Source: Sphingomonas ginsenosidivorax
GTDB taxonomy: Bacteria; Pseudomonadota; Alphaproteobacteria; Sphingomonadales; Sphingomonadaceae
Direction of reading: 5' to 3'
Assembly: GCF_007995065.1 (NCBI RefSeq)
Contig: NZ_VOQR01000001.1
Location: forward strand, 623,001 to 687,000
DNA length: 64,000 nt
The notes below the pieces were generated by a model that saw only the letters and a list, made by a program, of their open reading frames with translations, was not told the DNA's origin and made no database searches. The position numbers and the translations under genes are program-made. Position 1 is the stretch's first letter, and each line of letters starts with the position of its first letter. Shown here piece after piece: positions 36,939 through 46,730 of the stretch.

Positions 36939-38369
36939 ATGAGGGGCGTGGCGACCGATATCGGGACGATCCACTTCGTCGGGATCGGCGGGATCGGCAT
37001 GTCGGGCATCGCCGAGGTGATGAAGAATCTCGGCTACCGCGTGCAGGGGTCCGACGTGGCCGAGGGCTATGTCGTGCAGGGCCTGCGCGACAAGGGCATC
37101 CCGGTCGCGATCGGGCACGCCGCGGAAAATATCGGCGATGCCGCAGTGGTCGTGGTGTCGACCGCGATCGTGCGCTCGAACCCCGAAGTCGAGGCGGCGC
37201 TGAACGCGCGCGTGCCCGTGGTGCGGCGTGCGGAGATGCTCGCCGAGCTGATGCGGCTGAAGTCGACCGTCGCGGTCGCGGGGACGCACGGCAAGACCAC
37301 GACGACGTCGATGGTCGCGGCGCTGCTCGATGCGGGCGGGGTCGACCCCACCGTGATCAACGGCGGCATCATCAACAGCTACGGATCGAACGCGCGCCTC
37401 GGCGCCTCGGACTGGATGGTCGTCGAGGCGGACGAGAGCGACGGCAGCTTCCTGCGATTGGACGGCACGATCGCGGTCGTGACCAATATCGATCCCGAGC
37501 ATCTCGACCATTACGGGTCGTTCGACGCGGTGAAGGACGCGTTCGTCGAGTTCGTCGAGAACGTGCCCTTCTACGGCGCCGCGGTGCTGTGCCTCGATCA
37601 TCCGGAAGTGCAGGGGATCCTGCCGCGCGTCCGCGACCGGCGCGTGGTGACGTACGGCTTCTCCGCGCAGGCCGATGTGCGCGGCGTCAACGTGACGCCG
37701 ATCCCGGGCGGCAACCGCTTCGAGTGCATCGTACGTTCGCGCGACGGCGGCACGCGCTCGATCGAGGGGATCGAGATGCCGATGCCGGGCCGGCACAACG
37801 TCCAGAACGCACTGGCGGCGATCGGCGTGGCGCTGGAACTCGGGATCGACGATGCGACGATCCAGCAGGGCTTCGCCAAGTTCGGTGGGGTGAAGCGGCG
37901 CTTTACCAAGGTCGGCGACGTACCCTTTGGTGAAAGCGGGGGCGCCACGATCATCGACGATTACGGCCATCATCCGGTCGAGATCCGCGCGGTGCTCGCC
38001 GCCGCGCGCGAGGGGGCCAAGGGCCGCGTCATCGCGGTGGTGCAGCCGCATCGCTATTCGCGGCTCGGCAATCTGATGGAGGACTTCCAGACCGCGTTCA
38101 ACGACGCCGACCGGGTGCTGGTCGCGCCGGTCTATGCCGCCGGCGAGGCTCCGGTCGAGGGCGTCGACGCGGCGGCTTTGGTCGAGGGGCTGAAGCGGCG
38201 CGGGCATCGGTTTGCGGCGACGGTGGCGGATGCGGATGCGCTGGCCGAGGAGCTGGCGGCGACGATCGAGGCGGACGACATGGTCGTGTGCTTGGGGGCG
38301 GGTGACATCACGAAATGGGCGGCCGGGTTGGCGGATGCCATCGCCGCGAAGCGGATGGTCGTGGCGTGA
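36939..38369 (+). CDS. murC: UDP-MurNAc--L-alanine ligase
   Basis: This 476-residue enzyme is the first Mur ligase, adding L-Ala. Motifs are [16 protein letters not shown], the ATP site [54 protein letters not shown] and [10 protein letters not shown]. The start chosen is [13 protein letters not shown] with AAGGG upstream; a nearby ATG at 36922 is out of frame. The stop lies 17 bp before a family C palindrome; an in-frame GTG overlapping this stop would open a longer murB. Confidence 0.96.
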   Translation: MRGVATDIGTIHFVGIGGIGMSGIAEVMKNLGYRVQGSDVAEGYVVQGLRDKGIPVAIGHAAENIGDAAVVVVSTAIVRSNPEVEAALNARVPVVRRAEMLAELMRLKSTVAVAGTHGKTTTTSMVAALLDAGGVDPTVINGGIINSYGSNARLGASDWMVVEADESDGSFLRLDGTIAVVTNIDPEHLDHYGSFDAVKDAFVEFVENVPFYGAAVLCLDHPEVQGILPRVRDRRVVTYGFSAQADVRGVNVTPIPGGNRFECIVRSRDGGTRSIEGIEMPMPGRHNVQNALAAIGVALELGIDDATIQQGFAKFGGVKRRFTKVGDVPFGESGGATIIDDYGHHPVEIRAVLAAAREGAKGRVIAVVQPHRYSRLGNLMEDFQTAFNDADRVLVAPVYAAGEAPVEGVDAAALVEGLKRRGHRFAATVADADALAEELAATIEADDMVVCLGAGDITKWAAGLADAIAAKRMVVA

Positions 38370-38386
38370 GTGCGCGCGCATCTTCT

Positions 38387-38494
38387 CCCCTCCCGCTTGC
38401 GGGAGGGGTTGGGGGAGGGCCTGTTCCCGCCTCGGGCGACGCGTTGGCGGCTATCTCGTTCCCACCCCTAGCCCCTCCCGCAAGCGGGAGGGGG
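38387..38494. repeat. Dispersed palindrome family C, copy 2 (murC/murB junction)
   Basis: The arms are 38387-38420 and about 38461-38494, with the same inner CCTCCCGC..GCGGGAGG palindrome and G-runs as copies 1 and 3. The right arm (AAGCGGGAGGGGG) ends so that the GGGAGG core lies 6 nt before the GTG at 38498. The whole element is also open in the murB frame, so a longer MurB starting at 38366 would carry it as protein. Confidence 0.9.
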
Positions 38495-38497
38495 ACG

Positions 38498-39448
38498 GTG
38501 GTGCCCAACGGCAGCCTTGCGGACTTCATCTGGTTTCGGACCGGCGGGCCGGCGGAGTGGCTGGTTCGGCCTGCCGATATCGCTGATCTTTCGGAAATGC
38601 TTGCCAGCCTGGATCCCGCGACACCCGTGCTCCCGGTCGGCGTCGGCTCGAACCTGATCGTCCGCGACGGCGGCGTACCCGGGATCGTCGTCCGCCTGCC
38701 CAAGGCGATGGCGAAGGTCTCGGTCGAGGACGGCCGCGTTCGTGCAGGCGCAGGGGCGATGGGGATCACCGTCGCCAGCGCCGCGCGCGACGCCGGGATC
38801 GCGGGCCTCGAATTCCTCCGCGGGATCCCCGGCACGGTCGGCGGCGCGGTCCGGATGAACGCGGGCGCCTATGGCCGCGACGTCAGCGACATCCTGGTCG
38901 AGGCGACCGTCGTCACGCGCAACGGCGCCGTCGAGACCTGGCCCGCCGCGCGGCTCGGCTACGTCTATCGCCACTCGGACCTGCCCGCGGGGGCCGTGGT
39001 GGTCGAGGCGGTGTTCTCGGGGACGCCCGGCGACCCCGTTACGATCGGCGTCGAGATGGACCGCATCGCCGCCGAGCGCGAGGCGTCGCAGCCGCTGCGA
39101 TCGCGCACCGGCGGCTCGACGTTCAAGAATCCCGAGGGGTACAAGGCCTGGGCGCTGATCGACGCCGCCGGCTGCCGGGGCCTCACGCGCGGCGACGCGC
39201 AGGTGAGCGAGAAACACTGTAATTTCCTGCTGAACCTCGGGTCTGCGTCGAGCGCCGAGATCGAGGCACTGGGCGAAGAGGTACGGGACAAGGTGAAGGC
39301 GCATTCGGGGGTGACGCTGGAATGGGAAATCCAGCGGGTTGGGGTATTCCCCTCCCGCTCGCGGGAGGGGCTAGGGGAGGGCGTGTCCGACACGTGTTCC
39401 GAACAGGCCCTCCCCCAACCCCTCCCGCAGGCGGGAGGGGAGGCATGA
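38498..39448 (+). CDS. murB: UDP-N-acetylenolpyruvoylglucosamine reductase with repeat-encoded tail
   Basis: This flavoenzyme of about 316 residues reduces UDP-GlcNAc-enolpyruvate to UDP-MurNAc. Landmarks are FIWFRTGGPAEWL, the FAD-binding PVGVGSNLIVRDGGVPG, GIPGTVGGAVRMNAGAYG, the catalytic SGSTFKNP region (RTGGSTFKNPEG) and QVSEKHCNFLLN. I start at GTG 38498, placed 6 nt after a GGGAGG from the repeat; GTG 38501 is equivalent, and GTG 38366 would add 44 repeat-derived residues. After the normal ending LEWEIQRVG the frame runs on for 35 residues (from 39341), almost all encoded by palindrome copy 3, and stops in the ddl ATGA. Confidence 0.9.
   Translation: MVPNGSLADFIWFRTGGPAEWLVRPADIADLSEMLASLDPATPVLPVGVGSNLIVRDGGVPGIVVRLPKAMAKVSVEDGRVRAGAGAMGITVASAARDAGIAGLEFLRGIPGTVGGAVRMNAGAYGRDVSDILVEATVVTRNGAVETWPAARLGYVYRHSDLPAGAVVVEAVFSGTPGDPVTIGVEMDRIAAEREASQPLRSRTGGSTFKNPEGYKAWALIDAAGCRGLTRGDAQVSEKHCNFLLNLGSASSAEIEALGEEVRDKVKAHSGVTLEWEIQRVGVFPSRSREGLGEGVSDTCSEQALPQPLPQAGGEA
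39349..39440. repeat. Dispersed palindrome family C, copy 3 (inside murB 3' end)
   Basis: Inverted arms 39349-39382 and 39407-39440 match copies 1 and 2, with a 24-nt centre holding GACACGTGTTC. It lies within the murB reading frame, supplies its last ~31 residues, and its right end GCGGGAGGGG puts GGGAGG 6 nt before the ddl ATG. Confidence 0.92.
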
Positions 39449-40395
39449 ACCCCCTCCACATCGCGGTCCTGATGGGCGGCTGGTCGGCGGAGCGCGACGT
39501 TTCGCTGATGTCGGGCGCGGGGGTCGCCGACGCGCTCGAATCACTCGGGCACCGCGTCACGCGGATCGACATGGACCGGCAGGTCGCGGCGCGGCTGGCC
39601 GAGGCGAGGCCCGACCTCGTGTTCAACGCGCTGCACGGCACGCCGGGCGAGGACGGGTCGGTGCAGGGACTGCTCGACCTGATGGGCTTGCGCTACACGC
39701 ATTCGGGGCTCGCGACCTCGGTGATCGCGATCGACAAGGTGCTGACCAAGCAGGCGCTGGTCCCCGCGGGTATCCCGATGCCGGGCGGCCGGATCGTCAA
39801 GTCGGCAGACCTGTTCGAGGCCGATCCGATGGCGCGGCCCTATGTGCTGAAGCCCGTCAACGAAGGCTCGTCGGTCGGCGTCGCGATCGTCACCGATGAA
39901 GGCAATTACGGCAACCCGATCGCGCGTGATGCGACCGGGCCCTGGATCGATTTCGACGAGCTGCTGGCCGAACCCTATATCCGCGGGCGCGAGCTGACGA
40001 CCGCGGTGCTCGGCGGGGCGGCGCTCGGGGTGACCGAGCTGATCCCCAAAAGCGGCTGGTACGACTACGACGCGAAATACACCGACGGCATGACGGTGCA
40101 CGAATGCCCGGCGAACATCCCCGACGAGATCGCGGAGGCGTGCAAGAGCCTCGCGCTCGAGGCGCACCGGCTGCTCGGCTGCAAGGGCGCGTCGCGGTCG
40201 GACTTCCGCTGGGACGACGAGCGCGGGGTCGACGGGCTGTTCCTGCTCGAGGTGAACACGCAGCCGGGGATGACTCCGCTGAGCCTGGTCCCCGAACAGG
40301 CACGGCACATCGGCATGAGCTATGCCGCGCTGGTCCAGGCGATCGTCGACGAGGCGATGGCCGCGGACTGGCCGGTGGTGGACGGCACTCCATGA
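39445..40395 (+). CDS. ddl: D-alanine--D-alanine ligase
   Basis: This 316-residue ATP-grasp enzyme forms the D-Ala-D-Ala dipeptide used by MurF. Landmarks are VLMGGWSAERDVSLMSG, FNALHGTPGEDGSVQGLL, YTHSGLATSVIAIDK, LKPVNEGSSVGVAIV, CKGASRSDFRWDD and EVNTQPGMTPLSL. The start MNPLHIAVLMGG overlaps the murB stop (ATGA) and follows the repeat-derived ribosome binding site. The frame upstream is open only because the repeat has no stops. The end overlaps ftsQ (ATGA). Confidence 0.95.
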   Translation: MNPLHIAVLMGGWSAERDVSLMSGAGVADALESLGHRVTRIDMDRQVAARLAEARPDLVFNALHGTPGEDGSVQGLLDLMGLRYTHSGLATSVIAIDKVLTKQALVPAGIPMPGGRIVKSADLFEADPMARPYVLKPVNEGSSVGVAIVTDEGNYGNPIARDATGPWIDFDELLAEPYIRGRELTTAVLGGAALGVTELIPKSGWYDYDAKYTDGMTVHECPANIPDEIAEACKSLALEAHRLLGCKGASRSDFRWDDERGVDGLFLLEVNTQPGMTPLSLVPEQARHIGMSYAALVQAIVDEAMAADWPVVDGTP

Positions 40396-41339
40396 GCCGC
40401 ACGATCAAGCGCGGGCCTCCGCCCAAACGGCCAGCGCCGCGGCGGAAGGTCGCGGTCAAGAAGGTGTCGGTGATGGACCGCGTGATCGGCATGCTGCCGG
40501 TCAGCGAGGAGACGCTGAAGAAGCTCGCGACCTGGTCGATCCTCGGCGCGGGCGCGGCGGTGGCCATCGCGGGCGCGGTCTGGATCGGGATTCCGGGCAT
40601 GATCGGCGGCGCGGTGGCCGAGGGCGCGGGGCGCGCCGGGTTCAAGGTCGACCAGATCGAGGTCACGGGCCTGAAGCGGATGGACCGCATGTCGGTCTAT
40701 GCGGTCGCGCTGGAAGACAAGCAGAACCAGACCTCGATGCTCTCTGTCGACCTGGAAAGTATCCGCCAGAAGTTGTTGCGATACGGGTGGATTTCCGACG
40801 CGCACGTGTCGCGGCGGCTGCCCAACACCCTGCTCGTCGATATCGTCGAGCGGACGCCGGCGGCGGTGTGGCAGGACAATGGCCAGCTGACGCTGATCGA
40901 TGCGGCGGGCGTGCTGCTCGAGCCGGTGCAGCCCGATGCGATCCCGAACCTGCCGCTGGTGATCGGTCCTGGCGCGGATCGGCAGGAGGCGTCGTACCAG
41001 ACCCTGCTCGCCGCCGCGCCCGCGCTCAGGCCGCGTGTGAAAGCGGCGACCTGGGTCGGCAACCGGCGCTGGGACCTGACCTTCGAGAGCGGCGAGACGC
41101 TTGCACTGCCCGAAGATGGGGCGCCTCGTGCGCTGGTGAAGTTCGCCGAACTCGACGGGTCGCGGCCGCTGCTGGGGCGCGGCTGGATCCGGTTCGACAT
41201 GCGCGATCCGACCAAGCTGGTCGCGCGCAAGCCGGGCGCGAGCCTGGCGCACAGCGTCGACGTGCCGGCGCAGGATACGACGTCGATGAAGACCCGATCG
41301 GAGACCGCGGGGGCGGCCGCAACAGGCGAGGAAGTCTAG
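40392..41339 (+). CDS. ftsQ: Cell division protein FtsQ
   Basis: This 315-residue bitopic protein has a long basic cytoplasmic N-terminus (RGPPPKRPAPRRKVAVKK), one membrane helix (SILGAGAAVAIAGAVWIGIP), a POTRA domain (FKVDQIEVTGLKRMDR through VSRRLPNTLLVDIVERTPAA) and the FtsQ beta-domain (VWQDNGQLTLIDAAGVLLEP and later). It recruits FtsB/FtsL at the septum. An Ala/Thr/Glu-rich tail of about 40 residues ends the protein. ftsA starts one base after its stop. Confidence 0.94.
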   Translation: MSRTIKRGPPPKRPAPRRKVAVKKVSVMDRVIGMLPVSEETLKKLATWSILGAGAAVAIAGAVWIGIPGMIGGAVAEGAGRAGFKVDQIEVTGLKRMDRMSVYAVALEDKQNQTSMLSVDLESIRQKLLRYGWISDAHVSRRLPNTLLVDIVERTPAAVWQDNGQLTLIDAAGVLLEPVQPDAIPNLPLVIGPGADRQEASYQTLLAAAPALRPRVKAATWVGNRRWDLTFESGETLALPEDGAPRALVKFAELDGSRPLLGRGWIRFDMRDPTKLVARKPGASLAHSVDVPAQDTTSMKTRSETAGAAATGEEV

Positions 41340-42602
41340 ATGGCGAAGGTAGCACCCGAGGGCCTGATCACGGCGCTCGATATCGGATCGTCGAAGGTGT
41401 CGGCGATGATCGCGCAGAAGGGCGATGGCGGCGAGCTGATCGTGCTCGGCACCGGCCAGCGCGAGAGCCGCGGCGTCAAGCGCGGCTATATCGCCGACAT
41501 GGCCGCGACCGAGGCCGCGGTGCGCGAGGCGGTCGAGCAGGCCGAGCGGATCGCGGGGATCAACATCGAGAATGTCTGGGTCGGCTTCTCGGCCGGCGGG
41601 CTGGTCAGCGACGTCGCGGAGGTCGAGTTCGAGCTGGGCGGCCACCGGGTGGAACAGCAGGACATCGACGCACTGCTCGCGGCGGGGCGCAACTCGATCG
41701 ACCCGCAGGGGCGGATGGTGCTGCACGCACAGCCCGCGCTCTACACGCTCGACGGGCTGACGGGGGTGAAGAAGCCGCTCGGGTTGCATGCCGACCGGCT
41801 GGGCGTGCACATCCACGTCGTCGCCGCGGACGGGTCGCCGGTGCGCAACCTCGACCTGTGCGTGCGGTCGGCGCATCTCGAGGTGAAGTCGATCATTGCC
41901 TCGCCGGTCGCGACGGGGCTGGCCTGCCTGTCGGAGGAGGAGCGTGAGCTCGGCGTCGCGCTGGTCGAGATGGGGGCGGGGATCACCAACGTGTCGCTGT
42001 TCGCGGGCGGGATGCTGGTCGGGCTGACCTCGATCCCGATCGGCGCGCAGGACATCACCGACGACATCGCCTCGGCGTTCGGCACCCGGCGCCAGCTCGC
42101 CGAGCGGATGAAGTGCTTCCACGGGTCGGCCAATGCGTCCCCGCGCGACAACCACGACATGATCCCGGTGATCCCGATCTCCGCCGAGGACGGCGCGGGC
42201 GAGGGCGCGCAGATCACCAAGGCGCAGCTGATCGGCGTGATCCGCCAGCGGCTCGAACATCAGATGGGCGAGGTGCGCACCGCGCTCGCCAAGCTGAAGT
42301 TCGAGGGGCCGGTCGGGCGGCAGGTCGTGCTGACTGGTGGCGGCGCCGAGCTGAAGGGCGTCGCCGACTATGCGCAACAGGCGCTGGGACGCTCGGTCCG
42401 CATCGGCCGGCCGCGCGGACTGACCGCCCTGCCAGAGGCGCATGGCGGACCGGCGTTCGCCACGCTAGCGGGGCTGGCCTTCTATGCAGCGACCGATCCG
42501 GTCGACCTGCGCGGGCTCGCGCCGCAACGGACGACGGTGCATCGGCCCAAGGGCATGGGCATGATGCGCAAGCTGATCCAGGCGGCACGCGCGAATTATT
42601 GA
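41340..42602 (+). CDS. ftsA: Cell division protein FtsA
   Basis: This 420-residue actin-like ATPase tethers FtsZ to the membrane. Landmarks are the phosphate-1 loop ALDIGSSKVSAMIAQ, the SHS2/1C domain (YIADMAATEAAVREAVEQAE), phosphate-2 VEMGAGITNVSLF, and the adenosine motif LTGGGAELKGVADY. The C-terminus GMGMMRKLIQAARANY is amphipathic and suits the membrane-targeting helix. A 109-bp gap then separates it from ftsZ, the only sizeable repeat-free gap within the cluster. Confidence 0.95.
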   Translation: MAKVAPEGLITALDIGSSKVSAMIAQKGDGGELIVLGTGQRESRGVKRGYIADMAATEAAVREAVEQAERIAGINIENVWVGFSAGGLVSDVAEVEFELGGHRVEQQDIDALLAAGRNSIDPQGRMVLHAQPALYTLDGLTGVKKPLGLHADRLGVHIHVVAADGSPVRNLDLCVRSAHLEVKSIIASPVATGLACLSEEERELGVALVEMGAGITNVSLFAGGMLVGLTSIPIGAQDITDDIASAFGTRRQLAERMKCFHGSANASPRDNHDMIPVIPISAEDGAGEGAQITKAQLIGVIRQRLEHQMGEVRTALAKLKFEGPVGRQVVLTGGGAELKGVADYAQQALGRSVRIGRPRGLTALPEAHGGPAFATLAGLAFYAATDPVDLRGLAPQRTTVHRPKGMGMMRKLIQAARANY

Positions 42603-42711
42603 GGATTGGTGACGTTCGGCACGCTTTTGTGTGGAACGTCGCAAGTCGATAGTGCAAAACAGTTAATCAGGGGCCCGGCAGCGTATCATCCGGGATGTGC
42701 GGAGACAGGCG
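42603..42711 (+). promoter_or_regulatory. ftsA-ftsZ gap with inverted repeat and possible ftsZ promoter
   Basis: Within this 109-bp gap GACGTTC (42611-42617) and GAACGTC (42634-42640) form a 7-bp inverted repeat, followed by an AT-richer stretch (GTGCAAAACAGTTAATC). ftsZ in this class commonly has its own promoter here. A clear -35/-10 pair is not evident; TTGTGT (42627) with GATAGT 15 nt further on is the best pair and is weak. Confidence 0.35.
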
Positions 42712-44235
42712 ATGAGCATCGAATTCTTGAGTCCCGAAGTGGACGAACTGGCCCCCCGCATCGCGGTGATCGGCGTCGGCGGCGCCGGCGGCAACGCGAT
42801 CGCCAACATGATGCGTGCCGACGTCCAGGGCGTGGACTTCCTCGTCGCGAACACCGACGCGCAGGCGCTGAAGCAGTCGACCGCGCCGCAGCGCATCCAG
42901 CTCGGCACCAAGATCACGCAAGGGCTCGGCGCAGGTAGCCGTCCCGAGATCGGTCGCGCGGCGGCCGAGGAGACGATCGACCAGCTCGCCAAGATGCTCG
43001 AAGGCGCGCACATGTGCTTCATCACCGCGGGCATGGGCGGCGGCACCGGCACGGGCGCAGCCCCGGTCATCGCCAAGGCGGCGCGCGACATGGGCATCCT
43101 GACCGTCGGCGTCGTGACCAAGCCGTTCGCGTTCGAAGGCAACCGTCGCGCCAAGTCGGCCGAGGGCGGCATCGAGGAACTGCAGAAGTACGTCGATACG
43201 CTGATCGTCATCCCCAACCAGAACCTGTTCCTCATCGCCAACGCGAACACGACCTTCAAGGAAGCGTTCACGATGGCGGACGAGGTGTTGCAGCAAGGCG
43301 TGCGCAGCATCACCGACCTGATGGTCATGCCGGGCCTCATCAACCTCGACTTCGCCGACGTCCGCAGCGTGATGCAGGAAATGGGCAAGGCGATGATGGG
43401 CACCGGCGAGGCGAGCGGCGACAACCGCGCGCTCGAGGCTGCACAAAAGGCGATCTCGAACCCGCTGCTCGAAGGCGTCAGCATGCAGGGCGCCAAGGGC
43501 GTCATCATCTCGATCACCGGTGGCGACGACATGCGCCTGCTCGAGGTCGACGAGGCGGCGAACCATATCCGCGACCTGGTCGATCCCGATGCCAACATCA
43601 TCTGGGGTTCGGCGTTCAACCAGGAGCTGGAAGGCAAGATCCGCGTCTCGGTCGTCGCGACCGGGATCGACGCCGACGCCAAGGCACCGGCTGCACCGCT
43701 AGAGCCCACGCGCTCGTTCAGCTTCGGCGGCATCCGCAAGACCGACGAGACCACCTCGTTCCGCCCGACCGAAGCCGCAGCCCCTGCGCCGGCCGCTGCA
43801 GCGCCCGTCGCCGCCGCGCCGGCAACGGCTCCCGCCGCCGAGGAAGAGCCGCTCGACCTGGGCGCGTCCTCCGCGATCAAGCCCGAGCCGGCAGCCGATG
43901 CCGACGAGGAACTGGTGCTGGGTGCCGAGACGATCGTGCCCGAGCCGCCGCGCAGCTTTGCCGACGAGCCGTTCGGCACGTCGCCAGCGGTCGCGACCGG
44001 CCATGTGCCGACTCCGGCCGCGGACGAAGGCGGCGCACGCCGTCGCTGGCTCGCACCGGGTGCCGAAGCCGCCCCCGAGGCCGCACCGGCGCCGACGCCG
44101 CGCGTGAAGTTGGGTGGCACCTTGTTCGAGCGCATGTCGAATGCCGCTCGCGGCGCGGCCAAGGAAGACGGCGAGACGCCGACCCCGGACCCCCTCGATA
44201 TTCCGCGGTTCCTCCATCGGCAGAACAACCAGTAA
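42712..44235 (+). CDS. ftsZ: Cell division GTPase FtsZ
   Basis: This 507-residue tubulin homologue forms the Z ring. Nucleotide motifs are [13 protein letters not shown] near residue 21, the GGGTGTG signature at about 109-115 and [11 protein letters not shown] (T7 loop). After the core (about residue 320) comes a Pro/Ala/Glu-rich linker of roughly 150 residues and the conserved C-terminal peptide DIPRFLHRQ that binds FtsA. The start [13 protein letters not shown] is preceded by GGAGACAGG. lpxC, the usual next gene in gammaproteobacteria, is absent here. Confidence 0.97.
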   Translation: MSIEFLSPEVDELAPRIAVIGVGGAGGNAIANMMRADVQGVDFLVANTDAQALKQSTAPQRIQLGTKITQGLGAGSRPEIGRAAAEETIDQLAKMLEGAHMCFITAGMGGGTGTGAAPVIAKAARDMGILTVGVVTKPFAFEGNRRAKSAEGGIEELQKYVDTLIVIPNQNLFLIANANTTFKEAFTMADEVLQQGVRSITDLMVMPGLINLDFADVRSVMQEMGKAMMGTGEASGDNRALEAAQKAISNPLLEGVSMQGAKGVIISITGGDDMRLLEVDEAANHIRDLVDPDANIIWGSAFNQELEGKIRVSVVATGIDADAKAPAAPLEPTRSFSFGGIRKTDETTSFRPTEAAAPAPAAAAPVAAAPATAPAAEEEPLDLGASSAIKPEPAADADEELVLGAETIVPEPPRSFADEPFGTSPAVATGHVPTPAADEGGARRRWLAPGAEAAPEAAPAPTPRVKLGGTLFERMSNAARGAAKEDGETPTPDPLDIPRFLHRQNNQ

Positions 44236-44262
44236 CCGGGCTGGCCGACCCGTCGTCGGCCC

Positions 44263-44322
44263 CCGGGGTCACGCCCAGGGACTCGCGTCGCCTTGTTCGG
44301 TGAGCAGGGCGGCGTGACCCGG
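44263..44322 (+). terminator. Inverted repeat downstream of ftsZ
   Basis: CCGGGGTCACGCCC (44263-44276) and GGGCGGCGTGACCCGG (about 44307-44322) can pair over roughly 13 bases with a 30-nt loop, 30-90 bp after the ftsZ stop. No T-run follows. It is the only structure seen in the 218-bp gap before the TPR/SPOR gene and is a plausible end of the dcw transcript. Confidence 0.4.
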
Positions 44323-44453
44323 CGACCGGTGACGGGAATGCGGCTTTTTCAGCAGCTTCCGACGTTCGTCGCCGCCCGTACCCATTTCGTCGCGACCGTC
44401 CTCACGTGACATTGCCGCTTCGGCCGTACTCGGGTCTAGCTGTCGTTCACTCC

Positions 44454-46730
44454 ATGACTCATAGATTCACCCTTTCCCTGACCGCCGTGCTGTTGCTGGC
44501 GACGGCGCCATGCGCGCTTTCGGCGCAGGAAGTCGTGCAGGCGCTGCCGGGCACGACGGACGCCGACCGGTTGGGCGACGTAATGCGCCAGCTGGCGTCG
44601 AGTCCGCAGAATGTCGATGCGCTGCTGCGCGCGGGCGAATTGTCGATCGACGTCGGCGACCTGAGCGGCGCCGCCGCGCTGTTCGCGCGCGCGGAAAAGG
44701 TCGATCCGCGCAACGGCCGCATCAAGGCGGGGATGGCATCGATCCTCGTCCGCTCGGAACGACCCGGCGAGGCGCTCCGCTATTTCTCGCAGGCCGAGGC
44801 GCTGGGTCTCGACCCGCGCCGGTTCGCGACCGACCGCGCGCTCGCCTATGATCTGGTCGGGCAGCAGGACCGCGCGCAACGCGACTACCGCGTGGCGCTG
44901 CGCGATACCCCCGACGACGAGACGGTCCGGCGCTACGCGCTGTCGCTCGGCATTTCGGGCAAGCAGGAGCTGGCGTTGCAGCAGCTCGCGCCGCTGTTGC
45001 AGAAGACCGACCGCGGCGCGTGGCGCGCGCGTGCGTTCATCCTGGCGATGACCGGCGACGTGCCCGCCGCCGAGCGGATCGCGACGACGATGATGCCGGC
45101 CGGGATGGCGCAGGGGCTGTTGCCGTTCTTTGCGCGGCTGCCGTCGCTGCCAGCGAGCGACCGCGCCTTTGCCGTCCATTTCGGCGAAATCCACGCCACG
45201 CCCGAACGGCTTGCCGATGCGCGGATGACGCCGCCGCTGCCGATGCTGGGTCCCGACCCGACGGTGCCGGTGATGATGGCCGCCGCGCAGCCGGTCGTCG
45301 TGCCCTCGGCACAATCGCAAAAGGCGCAGAAGCGCGACCGGCGGCAGACGTCTCGCACGGAGATGGCTGCGGTCCGGCAAAATGCGACCCGGCAGGATTC
45401 GATTCGGCAGGGCGCGACCAGGACGGTCCAGGCGGCGCCGGCCCCCGCGGCGGTGGCGCAGGTTCCGGTCCGTACCGCGCCGACGACCGTTCAGGCGCTG
45501 CCGGCGCCGGTCGTCGTTGCGCAGGCGCCGGTTCGCACCGCGCCCGTGACGACCGTGTCGTCGACGCCCGTCGTCGTCGCGCAGGTGCCGGCCCGGACAG
45601 CGGTTCCCGTGACGCCGTACGCGTATCGCGCGCCGACGACGCTGGCGCAGGTGCAGACCCAGGGCGCGACCAGGACCGAGACCCAGGTCGAGACCCGGAC
45701 CATCGCGCCGGTGCTGGCGCAGTCCGCGCCGGTGCGGGCGCCGATGCCGACCGCGAGCGGGCAGCTGCCGGCAACGATGGTGGCGCAGATGGCGGCGATA
45801 CCTGCACCGACCAGCACGCCGGTCACGCGCGCGTCGAGCACGAGCCTGCCGACCACGGCGCCGTCGCCGACGGTCCCGGCATCCCCGGTGGCGAGCGCGC
45901 AGCCCTTGCCGTCGCCTGGTTTTTCGGGCGGTACGGCGGTTGTTGCGGCAGCGCCGACTGCGTCGCTGTCGGCGACCGCCGTACGCCCGGCCACGGTCAC
46001 GCCGGCACCGACACAAGTCGTGCCGGCACCGGTCGCCGTGGCCGCGACACCGACTCCCGCGGCAGAGGTTGCCGCTGCGCCGCCATCGATCGGGCGGACT
46101 GGCGATGATTCGATCCTGGCGCGAATCGTCGCCGGGCTGTCGATCCCGGCGTCCGAGCTCGACGTCGCGCCGGTCGCCGCCGCGCCGGTGACGAGCGCGG
46201 CGCCTGCCGTCGCGGCGATGTCGAGCGATGCGGCGCGCGTCCTCGCCGAGGCGGAGGCCAAGGCGCAGCGCGATGCCGCGGCGAAGGCCGTGCTCGCGAA
46301 GAAGCTCGCCGCCGAGAAGGCCGCGGTCGCCAAGAAGGCGGCGGACAAGAAGGCGCTGGCCGACAAGAAGGCGCTCGCCGAGAAGAAGGCCGCCGCGGCC
46401 GAGAAGGCGCTGGCCGACAAGGAAGCGGCCGAGGAGAAGCGGATCGCGCGCGCCAATCCTGAGCGGATCTGGGTGCAGGTCGCGGGCGGCGCGACCGAGG
46501 GCGACCTGCCCAAGGCGTGGAAGGCCGTGAAGGCCAAGGCACCGACGGTGTTCGCGGCGCGCAGCGGCTGGACCACGCCGCTGCGCGCGACCAACCGCGT
46601 GCTGACCGGGCCGTTCAAGACCGATGCCGAGGCGCGCAGCTTCGTCAACCAGCTCGCCAAGGGCGGCGTGTCGGCGTTCACCTTCACCAGCGATGCGGGG
46701 CAGGCCGTCACGAGGCTTCCCGCGAAATGA
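44454..46730 (+). CDS. Exported TPR protein with SPOR domain
   Basis: This 758-residue protein has a signal peptide ([20 protein letters not shown]), about 200 residues of tetratricopeptide-like helices ([37 protein letters not shown]), a Pro/Ala/Val/Thr low-complexity region (about 290-570) with recurring VVVAQxPxRTA units, a Lys/Ala-rich coiled coil (about 600-675) and a C-terminal SPOR domain ([19 protein letters not shown]). SPOR domains bind denuded glycan at septa, so a division-associated envelope role next to ftsZ is likely. Length and low complexity make exact family assignment impossible. Its stop overlaps dgt (ATGA). Confidence 0.8.
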   Translation: MTHRFTLSLTAVLLLATAPCALSAQEVVQALPGTTDADRLGDVMRQLASSPQNVDALLRAGELSIDVGDLSGAAALFARAEKVDPRNGRIKAGMASILVRSERPGEALRYFSQAEALGLDPRRFATDRALAYDLVGQQDRAQRDYRVALRDTPDDETVRRYALSLGISGKQELALQQLAPLLQKTDRGAWRARAFILAMTGDVPAAERIATTMMPAGMAQGLLPFFARLPSLPASDRAFAVHFGEIHATPERLADARMTPPLPMLGPDPTVPVMMAAAQPVVVPSAQSQKAQKRDRRQTSRTEMAAVRQNATRQDSIRQGATRTVQAAPAPAAVAQVPVRTAPTTVQALPAPVVVAQAPVRTAPVTTVSSTPVVVAQVPARTAVPVTPYAYRAPTTLAQVQTQGATRTETQVETRTIAPVLAQSAPVRAPMPTASGQLPATMVAQMAAIPAPTSTPVTRASSTSLPTTAPSPTVPASPVASAQPLPSPGFSGGTAVVAAAPTASLSATAVRPATVTPAPTQVVPAPVAVAATPTPAAEVAAAPPSIGRTGDDSILARIVAGLSIPASELDVAPVAAAPVTSAAPAVAAMSSDAARVLAEAEAKAQRDAAAKAVLAKKLAAEKAAVAKKAADKKALADKKALAEKKAAAAEKALADKEAAEEKRIARANPERIWVQVAGGATEGDLPKAWKAVKAKAPTVFAARSGWTTPLRATNRVLTGPFKTDAEARSFVNQLAKGGVSAFTFTSDAGQAVTRLPAK

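Noticed and set aside
38366..38497. GTG at 38366 overlapping the murC stop as murB start
   Set aside because: It is in frame and would give a coupled start, but the 44 added residues are entirely repeat-derived and the GTG at 38498 has a ribosome binding site at the same spacing as in murF and ddl. Kept as an alternative, not as the main call.
42633..42664. GGAAC in the ftsA-ftsZ gap as an EcfG promoter
   Set aside because: No GTT lies 16-17 nt downstream; the nearest is 24 nt away.
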